This document shows, one piece after another, positions 19,103-29,230 of a DNA stretch of 64,000 bases (position 1 is its first letter; every line of letters starts with the position of its first letter). The position numbers were made by a program, and so were the translations under genes. Origin of the DNA: Adiantum capillus-veneris. Taxonomy: Eukaryota; Streptophyta; Polypodiopsida; Polypodiales; Pteridaceae. The notes under the pieces were generated by a model, which was not told the origin of the DNA, made no database searches, and saw only the letters and a list, made by a program, of their open reading frames with translations. Location of the stretch: positions 153,763,741 to 153,827,740 of the forward strand of contig CM043945.1 in assembly GCA_014529385.2 (NCBI GenBank), given 5' to 3'.

Positions 19103-20272
19103 CTAGGTTTGATTCTTTTTTAGTCTAGCTTCATAAGCTTTTAGAAGCGCATCCAACTGCTCATTTACCTTGTCTGCCAGTACAGATCCTCCTGATCCCG
19201 CACTTTTGGGCTCTGCTATTTCCTTGGGTGCTATGGTTGCCGTGGTGTGTGAACTTAAGCTAGATAGATCCTCTATCCGCTCTAATCTATTCTTTGTATG
19301 TTTTAACTCCTCGGATAGAGCTGTTTGCTCTCGTTCCTTCCTGGCTTTTCTATGCGCCTTTCTAGCTTTCCAAGTGCTTCTCTGATTTTTCGTTTCTGAA
19401 ATTTGGGCATCGGTTTTTGGCTCTTCAACTACGGGTTGGTTTGTCATTCTTTGAGCTTGGGCTCGTGTTACCACCTGGATGGGTATGATTGTTTCATTTT
19501 CCAACCCTCCACTGGAAGGTACTGTTTCTAGCATGTTCAAGGTGGTTTTTGCTCCTTTTCTCGGGTTTTTAGGGCATTTAGGAATCAAATGAGTAATTCC
19601 ACATTCTGGGCAATATGCATTGACTCTGATGATTTCATCATGAGGACAATCTCGTAGCCAATGGTCTCCGCCACACTTGTAGCAGGGTCTCTTGGGCTGT
19701 TGAGGTGCTCCTTGTGCCCCTCTTTGTTGGTATGCATGTCTCTGTCCGCCCATGCCCCTATTGGCTATGAACAACAATGTTCGTTCATCTAAACTATATC
19801 TTCCTTCTCCTGCTGCCTGTCCAGCTGTTGGTGGTCCTGTATTTCCTATCATGCTCCATGGTTCTGGTGTCGAGGGTTCTTCTGGTGGATAATAGACAAG
19901 GTTTGTAACATATCCATTGGGATCTTCATAATATGCATGCATAGGCACCAAAGCCTTATCCTCTGATTCAGTTACGGTTGGTGTGTATCTTAAACCAACT
20001 GGTCATAATCCTGGTGGGGGTGGTTGTTGCCCCAACACCGGTTGTGGTCTTTCTACACCTACAGGTCCTGGTAGGTTGCTTGCTTGATATCTAAGCATCG
20101 GTGGAACTTGAGGAGAGGCTACCGGAGCTTGGAGAGAGTAAGGTCTCTCTCTCAAATATCCCTTGTTATAATAACATTCCTCTGTCCCATGGTTTGTCCA
20201 TTTTTGTGTGATAGCACACCACTTGGGCTGTTTAGCCTGGAGTTGGGCGTACAAGTTAATATTTTTTAGCAC
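19103..20272 (-). pseudogene. Element B Gag nucleocapsid
   Basis: Same frame as capsid, with one stop near 20003. It opens with KWCAITQKWTNHGTEECYYN, an atypical Cys/His motif shared with A. A proline-rich stretch follows, then two knuckles CYKCGGDHWLRDC and CPECGITHLIPKC, both CX2CX3HX4C, one residue shorter than the retroviral CX2CX4HX4C. A basic, helical tail (RKAHRKARKEREQTALSEELKHTKNRL) ends it. Packages element RNA. Confidence 0.8.
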
Positions 20273-20344
20273 TTCATCTACAAGATGATCCTGGTTTACA
20301 GCTACTTCTCCTTTCGGTGCTGTCTTAGAAGACTTGCTTTCACT

Positions 20345-21235
20345 TTATTGTGAAGACGAATCGTCATCAAGGTCCTTGAACTCCCCCTCTTTGTAGACCG
20401 CACAATTGTCCACAAGGTAAAGAGCCTCCTTGGTCAACTCATTCAACGTCATGCTCCTCTTCATATGTAAGTCTTTCTGGAGATCCGCATTCCTTAGTCC
20501 CTGGATGAATATCAGCATGAGCCTGGACTGAGTTGGCAGTTCTTCAATAGGACAGAACTTAACATATCTTTTTACTCTGAGGGATACCTTTTGTACAGAT
20601 TCCCCATCTTTCTGTTTGAATTTATGGATTTGTGAGACGGTATTATGAGCTATCCCCCTTTGTGAGAATTCCTTGATAAATTTGTCAAACACTTCCTCCA
20701 TAGACTCAAAGTCTCTGCGCTCTACAGAGTTAAACCAAGTGGTAGCATCATCCTCTAGGGTTAGTCCAAACCCTGCAAATTGGGTAGGAAAGTCTAACAC
20801 CTCTTCGGCTCTAATTACACGCACAAAGGCTGCTACATGATCTCCTGGGTCTCTGCTTCCTGTGTATTTCTTGTTTACCCATTTTTGCACTTGAGAGGGT
20901 CTAATTCTTCGATGGTCTACAAACCTCATCATTGGATCTCCACGTCCTAATCGATATACCTCCTCAGGTCTTCTGTAATAGACTGGTTCCTCTCCCACTG
21001 GTGCTCCTAAGCCATAATTTCTAACGGTTCTCGCTGGAGGTGGTTCATCTCTTCGAACTCGTTCTATGGGTGATCCTCCAGGCTCTATTGACCCTTGAGT
21101 CTTTGGCTTACTCTCTCCTTGATACCTTGAATAGAGTGGTGGTTCTTGCAAATCCCTTAGCCCTCGTGCGGCCTGATAACCATCTAGATTTTGGTCTTGT
21201 TCCAATGTTGCACTCTGTCGAAGCCATGCCTGCAA
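20345..21235 (-). pseudogene. Element B Gag capsid
   Basis: Open frame with VQKWVNKKYTGSRDPGDHVAAFVRVIRAEE, the motif TTWFNSVERRDFESMEEVFDKF, SVQKVSLRVKRYVKFC, LPTQSRLMLIFIQGL and LTKEALYLVDNCAVYKE. These are the conserved blocks of the retrotransposon Gag domain. It ends at a TAA after DDDSSSQ, after which the same frame continues into nucleocapsid. Forms the shell of the virus-like particle. Confidence 0.85.
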
Positions 21236-21302
21236 TGATGGCTGGTTTGCTGGTTGGTTTTGGTTGCTGAATGCTTGCGGTCATGTGGAATATGAGGTAG
21301 CA

Positions 21303-22103
21303 TCATAATCTTCTGAAAAAGGATTCGTTGACTTTCTTGGGGTGTAGGTGTCTCTTGGCATGTGCTGATGCTCCTGGACCTGTTGCCCTTTCTACCTCCT
21401 CTGGGAGAATACGTTGGTATTCTCGCCCGTATCTATCAACAAACACTATACCCTTCCCCATGGCAGTTTCATAAGAGAATAAGTAAAGAACCTTGTCTTT
21501 GCTTAATTCGTTTAAGTACAGTTCTTTGCTGCAAAAGTAAGCGACTATACCCTCACTCTCATGCTTGTAGATTCCCACGTTCTTGTTATAAGTTGGAACC
21601 CTGGTTGTTTTCTTATCATACATAAAAAATAGCTCCGGGCCGATCAATGTTCGGTGGAGGTTACTGACTATCAGATAGTGGTTCCCCTTTTCGTCTCAGA
21701 ATCTATCTCCATCATCATAGACTCGGACTATCTCCAATCTCTGAGCTGGCCTCTCTTTGATACAAATACACTTGCGTCCTCGATAGTCAGAATAGACTAG
21801 GGCTCCCCCCGAGTTTGTTCCCTCTAAGAAGATCACAATGAGTTTGGAATCATTCAAAGGATTCAGGGAGGTGCTTCCTCCTAGCATTGGTCCGTCGTAT
21901 GTGAAACCTCCCGGCTGTTGACTATCCATCATGAAGAAAGATTTGTCTGACGAAGTGTCAGTATCACTACCTTCCTCAATAATCGGTGCTAGCGGATCTA
22001 GCCTTTCCTGAGTTACACTCTCTTCGGTGGACACTAAGCTACCTTGGTCACCTGCCACCTTCCGGTCTCTAACAATGTATCTTCGTGATCTTAAATTCAT
22101 CAA
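21303..22103 (-). pseudogene. Element B Gag N-terminal extension
   Basis: Frames 21696-22103 (MMNLRSRRYIVRDRK, acidic SDTDTSSDKS) and 21303-21647 (KVLYLFSYETAMGKGIVFVDRYG, ILPEEVERATG) are in the same frame across one TGA (DRF*DEKGN, probably CGA originally). Homologous to 3217-4050 of A. A frameshift near 21300 separates it from capsid. The domain is shared by the lineage and not recognised by me. The start MMNLRS is supported by the matching MNLRS in A. Confidence 0.65.
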
Positions 22104-23902
22104 ACTTTTCTATGCAATTTATCACAAATCCAACCACTCACATGGCAAAGGATCAGTTTTTGCACAACTTCTTGCTTTGTTGCTGAATATACTGCGTTTT
22201 AATTTCGGCAATTGAATCAAAGCATTTATCTGATAGAGGTTATCTTAGTAATGATTGGTATAACTTGAGAGTTACTCTCAACCACTACTGTATTTTATAC
22301 ACAACTGATGTTCTGGATTAGGTCTGCTAATCTGAAACTGTACTTCTCTCGGATGTTGGTCAATTTACGCGAAAAAGTCTGAATTCAGTCTTTGCTCCGT
22401 CAAATGGGCAAACAAGGTCCAAATTCACTTCTGAAAGAAGTTCTGGAACCCTTAAGCCAAATGGAATCTCACTGTCTAAGCCCAACCAAATTTTCCCTTC
22501 AGTAAGCGCCAATAGACATCCTACGCGTAGGATGTCTCCTGCTTTGTTTTGCCTGGATTTTTGCACTATGGTTTTCCCTTGATGTGCTGAGCCCACAGCT
22601 GTTTTTACTTTTTGATTTGGACACCTATTAGCTGGTCAATGAGTCAGAAATCTGTTCCGACAGCCTGTTGCTGATCTTGATCAGTCTAATCAACTCCAAT
22701 TTGGACCAAAATTGACTAGGAGGCTTTCCTTAGGCTATACAACACCTTGCTATGCTCACTGTCAGTATCTAGCTTTAATTTCTTGCTTTAGACATCCTAC
22801 GCGTAGGATGTCTTTTTCATCAGAATGGCCTCAAACTCAAAGCACAGGCTCCCCTTGAGTTGCTGATTACTTTGGTATGCTCAAAATTTGGTTTGGAGTC
22901 CAAAATCAAACAGAAGACATCCTACGCGTAGGATGTGTATTTGGCCTGTTTGACCCCAGACTTGTCCCACAACTTTCCCTTGATGTCAACAACCTAGTGG
23001 CATGCTTAGATTTTGGTTTGGATTTCAAAAGTCTCCAATTTTAGTTGTTCTTGCCTTTTTCAGTCAAAAGTGCTAAAGTTTGCTTTGAACCCAATTTTAT
23101 CACCCAAATGAGGTGAAACCCCTTGCAGTCACTCAATATATCATGCAAGATATGCTCATGCAGCCATCTTATGGTTTTGGTCTCAAAATAATATTTTGGC
23201 ACGATTTGGGTAGGATGTCTGGCAATTTCAGTCTATTTGGCCTTATCCTGTCAAGATATGGTCAAATTTCCACTTTCCAGTTGAAATTAGGGTAAACCCC
23301 ACCTTCTGAACACACTGGTCAACTCAAAATCCCAAAATTACGACCAGATTAGCCTGTAGACATCCTACGCGTAGGATGTCTCCTGGCTTAAAATTAATTT
23401 TTTTTATGACAAAAATGCTCCTGATACTCTGTGGCTCTATCAGAAACACTCATAATAACTTTTGGACTTCTCTTAGGCTTTCAAACACACTTTTGCATCT
23501 TTTTGCGTCTTTTACAAACTTGTGATGACTTTACCAAGCAAGTATACATACATGAAATGCTCTAGATCCTGAATCATGATGCCCTACTTACTCTACTCCT
23601 ACTCATCACGTGAAATGGTGATAATGGTGTTTTTGGTTGCTTTATGGCCTCTCCGGACTCTCAAGCTCTCCTCTCACCGCTTCTACCACTCCAACTCCTA
23701 CTCAAGAACTCGACTACTACCTAAAATTATCTTGGTCTACCTAAGTCGAAGGATCTAGACCAGACACACGCTTCTTAGACTCCCTCTAAGATCTAGAGAG
23801 TCCTCCACCCTCTCATCCTATCTGAATGTAAAATGAGACTCTTGGCAAGCCAAAAATCCCAATCCTCAAGGATTAGTCTCGGTCACCTACCTAAGGTTTT
23901 CG
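22104..23902 (-). other. Element B leader between PBS and gag
   Basis: 1.8 kb without coding motifs. It holds at least four full palindromes and one half site, listed separately, in diverged units. Near 23100-23300 and 23550-23760 short ORFs occur on the plus strand with no motif. An unusually long leader for a Ty3/gypsy element; it may carry packaging, dimerisation or translation signals. Confidence 0.65.
22514..23381. repeat. Leader palindromes of element B
   Basis: Perfect 24-bp palindromes (AGACATCCTACG and its reverse complement) at 22514-22537, 22790-22813 and 23358-23381. A copy with one changed base lies at 22915-22938 and a half site at 23209-23220. Centres are 276, 125, 282 and 161 bp apart. 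The centre is ACGCGT in all four full copies, in contrast to the decayed centres of the post-pol array. Same orientation and following phrase (TTTTTCATCAGAATGG) as 9694. Confidence 0.9.
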
Positions 23903-23920
23903 TCCTCGACAGCAGTGCCA
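23903..23920 (-). promoter_or_regulatory. Element B primer binding site (tRNA-Asp-like)
   Basis: In element orientation the LTR end CAACA is followed by T and then TGGCACTGCTGTCGAGGA. Compared from memory with the tRNA-Asp primer site used by Athila elements, 13 of 18 bases match and every mismatch is a transition, as expected after CpG decay. Confidence 0.65.
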
Positions 23921-23921
23921 A

Positions 23922-24853
23922 TGTTGAACGGATACGCCGCGACGGACGTCAGCATAGCGAGAACTCACCTAACATATAATGTCAGCTAAGGACGAAGCTC
24001 GACCCGGAGGCATGTGGAAGCAAGCATAAGGTGTCAACCTACACTCGGCCGACTCCTAACTAATTCCTACAGAGGTCTCTACCAATTGTCTAAGTCACAA
24101 CCTTCAAGAGTGCATAAGAGGAAAATTGCCTACAACGCTTTCTAGAGCCGAACACCCATCAAACAATCTCGAAACACCATAGAACTTGAAGGAGACCCTA
24201 CAAACACCAATAGGTCGCTCTTCCTAAGGTCTATGAACCAAAATCCCAACCCAAAACACCCGGTGCAAAATCACGTAGGATGTCTGACCGAAATCTGCAG
24301 GTCTTTGTTTTTGAAATCTAAAGTGCCTAATGCGTAGTTCTAGTCAATGTGAATGCGTGGACATGCTGCAATGCAAAATCGGACAACGTATGCTGACCCA
24401 AACACCCGATGAAGCTCGTAGAAGGAGCTCCCAAAACCGGACTGTATGCATGGAATGTAGATACCAGCGCGTAGCTCTCGTCGGGAGCAACACTCTGTTC
24501 TTCTCTGCACTTGATTCCAACCACCGGAGCACACGTAGCGTCAAGATGAAGCTCACTCTCTCTCGTACACAGTACGCTCACTCACAGACTTCAAAACTTG
24601 TTTTTAAAAATGACAAAAGGTCCTTCATTACGATCAAAAAGTGGTATATATACCTTACAATTCTCAAACCCTAAAGTTCCAAAATCAACCATCCACTCAA
24701 TCTAACTACCAAAACTGGGATACAATCTGGAAAATTCTGTAAGTCCCAATATTTACAAGGTGAAAAATCAGGTTTTCCTCAATGAATGAATAATTACAAA
24801 AATAATAATCTTTCGAGTAGTTAGTTTCTGTGGGGTGTGTCCAGCTTCTAACA
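23922..24853 (-). repeat. Element B 5' LTR (932 bp)
   Basis: Partner of 5088-6020, with matching TGTT...AACA ends. TATA-like GTATATATAC at 24644-24653 and the palindrome half site at 24274-24285 are both kept. Notable indel: a 2-bp CA loss near 24553 relative to the other LTR. Confidence 0.9.
24644..24653 (-). promoter_or_regulatory. TATA box of element B 5' LTR
   Basis: GTATATATAC in the LTR that would drive full-length RNA. Same position as in the 3' LTR. RNA would begin about 30 bp lower in coordinate and run leftward. Confidence 0.55.
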
Positions 24854-24966
24854 CTCCCCCCCTCCTTGCTCATGTCGTCCCCGACATGGCCGCTGATCCG
24901 CTTCTTCATCGTATCGTTTCTCGCATCTTGATCAGTGATTCGTATCTTGCATGTAGATTCATCATT
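24854..24966 (-). repeat. Extra copy of the element B 3' internal end, outside the 5' LTR
   Basis: This 113-bp stretch repeats 6021-6133: PPT, hairpin and the last codons of the third ORF, with one difference that I can see. It lies upstream of the 5' LTR, where host DNA should be. A normal single insertion cannot give this; a tandem element, LTR-LTR recombination or read-through product could. Confidence 0.85.
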
Positions 24967-25869
24967 CTAACATCAACTAAGCATGTACACATGTTTATCA
25001 CATCAATATAAGCCTATGGATCAATTTTCAGCAAGTTTGGATAAAATTTTACCCAATTTACAAGCAAGATTCAAAAAGTCAGTACAAACTTTAGTTTTTT
25101 ACCCAGTTTTTTGTCAATTTAGTGATCCAAATCTTTTGGGCCTTTACAAAAGTTGTTTGTATGCATGCAATGAGTCAATGGTATGAACCTTGGCCAATAT
25201 AGAGCAAAAAGTTAATAATCGCAATTAGTAACTTGAGGCCTCAAATGAGTATTTTTTCACAATTTTCTCAAAGACAGTCTTTTTATGATGTTTTCTAAGC
25301 CTACAAATCAAGTCAAAACTTAATTTGGCCTAAAATGTCAAGAAAAAGTAAATAATCTGAGTTTTAGTCAACTTCTGAAATTTTTACGTCAAAATTTCTT
25401 TGAGCTTACCCACTGGTTCGGACAACTCTTAGGCTTACTGTCCAGTCAGATTGAGTGAATTTGAGTCTTTTCAAGCTATTTCTAGCTATAGACCTGAAAT
25501 TTTGCAACTTGACATAACAACTCACACTTGATTCCTTTAGAGAGAGCAATGTTTTGAAATCCACCTCGGATCCTACTTACCTTACTCCTAGTTTCTCATG
25601 CAATGGGGTTGTGGAAAGTGTCCACAAACACTCGTTTCCTTGTGTTTTTTTTTATTTTTTTCAAAATGGTTTTCAGAGCCTTGATCTTAAGACTTGTCTA
25701 TCCTTTCAATCATTCTCCAAATCCTAATCTAAATCTATAATCCTACCATCCTAAAGGCGCTCAGCAAGTACGATTACTTTCAAGCTACCTCTACACAGCA
25801 AAAGACGACACTCTTAAGCTATGCGGTTTCTAAAAGAGAGAGTTTTACTCTAGGTGAACCTAGAGGAAG
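24967..25869 (-). mobile_element. Element A leader, part 2
   Basis: AT-rich non-coding sequence that resumes A's leader beyond B. It holds a decayed A-type palindrome at 25211-25232 (GTTAATAATCG + CAATTAGTAAC) and a half copy at 25348. With B removed, the palindrome at 25211 falls 298 bp from the one at 5034, matching the A period. It is cut at 25870 by a DNA transposon. Confidence 0.6.
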
Positions 25870-25873
25870 TTAA

Positions 25874-27160
25874 CACTAGAATGGTAACCTAACAGGACAT
25901 AAAAGTGTCCTTTCAAGGTTTTGGGAAAAAATTCCAAAACCATAGTAGATCCACTCATTTTGAAAAATCCTTTCATGAGCTTATAGTTCAATAACTAATA
26001 CATATGGAAAAAATGAGAAACTTGTAATTTTTCTCATCCCTTGGTCACTACAAGCCTCAAAAGTTGATTGCATATAAATAAGAGTGGGGATTTTTGTAGG
26101 ACATGAGATAAAATGCCCCGTTAACTTCAATGGGTTGGTGACCAAAACATATGGTTGATTTTACCTCACTAATTTTTTTTGGGCAAAAAAATAGGTACAA
26201 AAAAGTTTCATTTTTGCCATTCTGCGGACCTATCATCAAAGTTTCTATAGTCACGCTCAGTACAGATACTATATACATGTTTTCTTAGTTCCCTTTGGGC
26301 CTTTGGATTCAATAGGAGCCATGGAGCATGTCAAAAGGATAATGGATCTCTTACAATTGGAACCTTGGGGGCAATGATAAAGTGCTAAATACAGCAAACA
26401 TTAAAAAACTGGGTTTAGCATTATGACCTCTAGAAACCCATAGAAACTACTCAATATCTAGCCAAGTTTGTAGTCTATGATTAGATATGGTTACTACCTA
26501 CAAAATACACACAATTGGCCTAAGAAACTAGCAATATTGAGAAAGCTATACTTGCTACTCTAAAATGTATCGTATTCTTCAGCAATCAAAAAACTCAACC
26601 ATTATTATATACTATGATATATAGCATATCAGGTCCCCCAAAACTCAAGGAAGATTACCTTTATGTTTTACACTTACACAATCAAAATTGAATTTGGATA
26701 TCAAGAAAGCCACCAAAAAAATCATAAAAGTGCTAATTTCGGCCAGAAAACAGGATTGTGCAATTCTTGTAAATTGGTCATAACTTTCAATTTTAACACT
26801 CAGCTCTCCCTACAAGCATCAAAACATATTGAGAACTATGAAGGCCTAACCTCTATCCATATAAACCTCACAAACATGAAGTTTAGAGTGGTATAATTGC
26901 CAAAACTTGAAAAAAAGCCAAAAACAGGACCCGTTTTTTCACACAGTTTAGGTTCAAAATTGTTGTGCAAGAGTAAGGTTAATGGTGAGATCGATACTCA
27001 AAAAAAAATGCTAAGTTTTTTTCAGCTCATAAGGCAACTTTGTGGATATATAGCACCTAGAATTCATTTTCATACTCTTCAAATAATTCAAGCAAGATGG
27101 TCACTTAACAGGACACAAAAGTGTCCAAGGACATAAAAGTGTCATGTTACCATTCTAGTG
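25874..27160 (-). mobile_element. TTAA-flanked non-autonomous DNA transposon, copy 1 (piggyBac-like)
   Basis: 1287 bp with terminal inverted repeats starting CACTAGAATGGTAAC at 25874 and ending in the complement at 27160. TTAA lies directly outside both ends (25870-25873, 27161-27164). Subterminal motif GGACA(C/T)AAAAGTGTCC occurs inside both ends. No transposase ORF. TTAA target sites and termini starting CNCTAG are hallmarks of piggyBac; a CACTA element would leave a 3-bp direct repeat, which is absent (TAA against TTA). A second copy is at 50996. Confidence 0.75.
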
Positions 27161-27164
27161 TTAA

Positions 27165-27402
27165 TAGAAGTTTTATACCTTAGCCAAGGTTTTTGAGTGG
27201 TTAAAACTAATAATCTAGAGTTCTACCAAAGCTGGGAATTGAATAGATGATACAATCTAGAATCTTGTAGCCCGGCTCATTAATTACAAAGTTTACCAAG
27301 AAAATAGGAGTTACAATATTCTCGATTTATCAAAATAGTAATTGTTTTACAAGGAGAACTCCGAAAAATGGTGTCTGCGTTAGCTTGCTGCTAACCGTAA
27401 CA
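27165..27402 (-). mobile_element. Possible element A 5' end and LTR remnant
   Basis: 27180-27200 (ACCTTAGCCAAGGTTTTT) resembles the PBS-proximal leader of B. The following TACCAAAGCTGGGA, GATACAATCTAGAA and ATTACAAAGTTTACCAAG recall phrases in B's LTR (TACCAAAACTGGGA, GATACAATCTGGAA, TTTACAAGGTG). The segment ends near GCTAACCGTAACA. Likely A's decayed 5' LTR, but boundaries and PBS are not clear. Confidence 0.35.
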
Positions 27403-28790
27403 AGCAAGTTTAATACTAAATGTATGCGAGATGCAGTTTAAAGGGCCAAAACCTATGATGTTTATGCTAGAAGTGGATATGTTTGAAGTGGTCACAGATG
27501 GAAGATTATGAACTATAACTACAATACTCAAAGTGCTCCGCTAGCTTGCTTTATGGCTCATCAATTGGAGCTATAGTGAGGAAGTTATAATAGATTGAAG
27601 TTGGAGTGCATTGCAGATCCGTATTGGGTTGAATAGATACTAGTGAAGGGTCAAAAATGGTATGAATGCATGGGACTGAAGTGCTCATCATAGAAAGCAG
27701 GTCGATCTTTTTTGATCCGCAATTGAAGTTTTTGCTGCCAAGATATATCTAATTGAAGTCTCATCGGCAGGGCCCAGTAATGTGCCAGATTGGTCCCCTT
27801 GGTCAATGTCCCATCTGAAGATTTTGCATCCTTGCCAGGGTTTTCATACAAAGTATGTGGTGAGTGAAGACCATAGGAATTTACGGCTTGTCAATTGGAG
27901 TCTAGATCTGCGAGATATTGCGAGTTAAAGTTTGTGCCAGTCTCAAGCAATGCGGTGCTAGATGGATTTTCTAGATTTTTGTCGCATCGCATGGCAGGCC
28001 CACTAAAGCCACAAAGTGGCAAGATCATGGAAATTTCTTGTCAGAAAATTGCGATCTTAGCCATCAAATTGCAGAAGGTTGAAGTTGGTGAATTAAAAAA
28101 GGAAACTTGAATGGTTTCTGGTGGAATTTGAGAAGCCTTAAGAGGTCAGGGGCCATACAGCTGCCACATGGCACCGCGTTAGCCTGCATGGGGTTATGAA
28201 AGGCAAAGTTGAGGTCTATATAAGCTCTTTCATGAGCCCACTATGTATCCAAGGCATGGGAAGAGAGAGCTAGAAGCTCTTGGCCATGGCCGTGGACGCA
28301 CGACGACGTTGTGTTGGTGGCTCTCACGCGTCTTGCCAACGGCGCGTGATGGAGCCTGGTGTTGACAATGACTCTATGTTGGTAGACAATTCTGGACAAT
28401 GTGATGACATGGAAGTGCACGGTGAAGGGATGACCCGTGGCCCTTATGTTTATTGAGAATAAATGGTCCCCCCTTAGAGCAAGGATGGAATCGTCAATGC
28501 ACAAGACGGAGGCCTATCACACGTGTAGGTTGGGGGACTCCAATTAAGAGAGCGCTCCTGTAGAGCCCAATATAGGATTTAAAAGTGAAGGAAAAAGAGG
28601 GGTGTTGGCAATAATAAGAGTATAAACACACACACCAATAAGGAAAGAGACAGATCCGAGGTTTTTTTGGCAAGGTGAGTTCGAGTTTTGACAATTAGAG
28701 AGATCAAGAGAGCAAGAGAGCTCTCTCAAAAATTGAGGGCGGTGTGCAGTGTAGGAGAGCTACACCTTCATCATCCTCATCATCATCATT
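27403..28790. other. Unassigned sequence left of element C
   Basis: No gene that I can support. TCTATATAAGCTC at 28214-28226 looks like a TATA box and is followed by GA-rich sequence, so this may be a promoter or LTR relic of another element. Small ORFs at 27651-27851 and 28494-28729 (minus) have no motif. The 28770-28795 stretch is a CAT-rich microsatellite (TCATCATCCTCATCATCATC type). Confidence 0.4.
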
Positions 28791-28795
28791 ATGAC

Positions 28796-29186
28796 TGTTA
28801 CGGCATAATTCGCACAATGCGGTCCTGCGGAGGTTTGGACATTGCGGATCAGGAGTCATGCGGCGGCTGTGGCGGCAGTTCTACACAAGATATCATGGGA
28901 GAGGAGGAGTGTGTGCACCGTTCCCGATCTGCGCTGGAGCAGCCATTGTATATGGGGGGCATACCTGTCTTTGATTTACCTTACCTTATGTTATCCATTA
29001 CAGCTGCTGTTGTAGCTCTGTGTGTCCGGATTACATAGGAATGAAGCAGGAGGTGTTCTGTGCCTGTGTACTGTGTACTGTCTTCTATCCTATTTCTATG
29101 TGTTTGATGTGCACATAATGTAAGGTAGTTTTTGGGTAATCATTCCCGTAATGCCTATTTCTCCTGTGCGGGCAATAGACATTACA
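28796..29186 (+). repeat. Element C 5' LTR (391 bp)
   Basis: Starts TGTTACGGCATAA and ends CATTACA. Two reading frames are open through its first 200 bp, and the same frames are open in the 3' LTR. No clear TATA box seen. Confidence 0.92.
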
Positions 29187-29188
29187 TC

Positions 29189-29202
29189 TGGCGACCACGA
29201 TG
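29189..29202 (+). promoter_or_regulatory. Element C primer binding site candidate
   Basis: TGGCGACCACGATG begins two bases after the LTR end. The first seven bases match the tRNA-Arg-type site (TGGCGAC) that I associate with Tat-lineage elements; the rest is diverged. This differs from B's Asp-like site. Confidence 0.5.
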
Positions 29203-29230
29203 TGTGATGGACGACCTGTGATGCATATGC

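Larger units (their letters stand above)
5088..24853 (-). mobile_element. Element B, giant Athila/Tat-like Ty3/gypsy retrotransposon (about 19.8 kb)
   Basis: Two same-orientation LTRs (5088-6020 and 23922-24853) bracket a minus-strand set: PBS, leader, gag, PR, RT, RNase H, integrase, a second retropepsin-like domain, spacer, third ORF, PPT. LTR ends are TGTTAG...CAACA in element orientation. About 60 by-eye differences between LTRs (about 6%) indicate an old insertion. The palindrome family is found in both the leader and the post-pol spacer, which ties the third ORF to the same element. No clean 5-bp target duplication: flanks are TCAAC (5083-5087) and, past an extra 113-bp segment, CTAAC (24967-24971). 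Confidence 0.88.

Noticed and set aside
5088-24964. First reading of B LTRs as 1044 bp, ending at the CATCA of 6131 and 24964
   Set aside because: The PPT lies inside that span and is followed by TGTTAG, which pairs with the CAACA end. The true LTR is 932-933 bp, and the additional homology is internal sequence.
25871-27163. CACTA superfamily for the TTAA-flanked elements because the ends read CACTAG
   Set aside because: CACTA leaves a 3-bp direct duplication; here the 3-bp flanks disagree (TAA and TTA), while TTAA is exact at all four ends of two copies.
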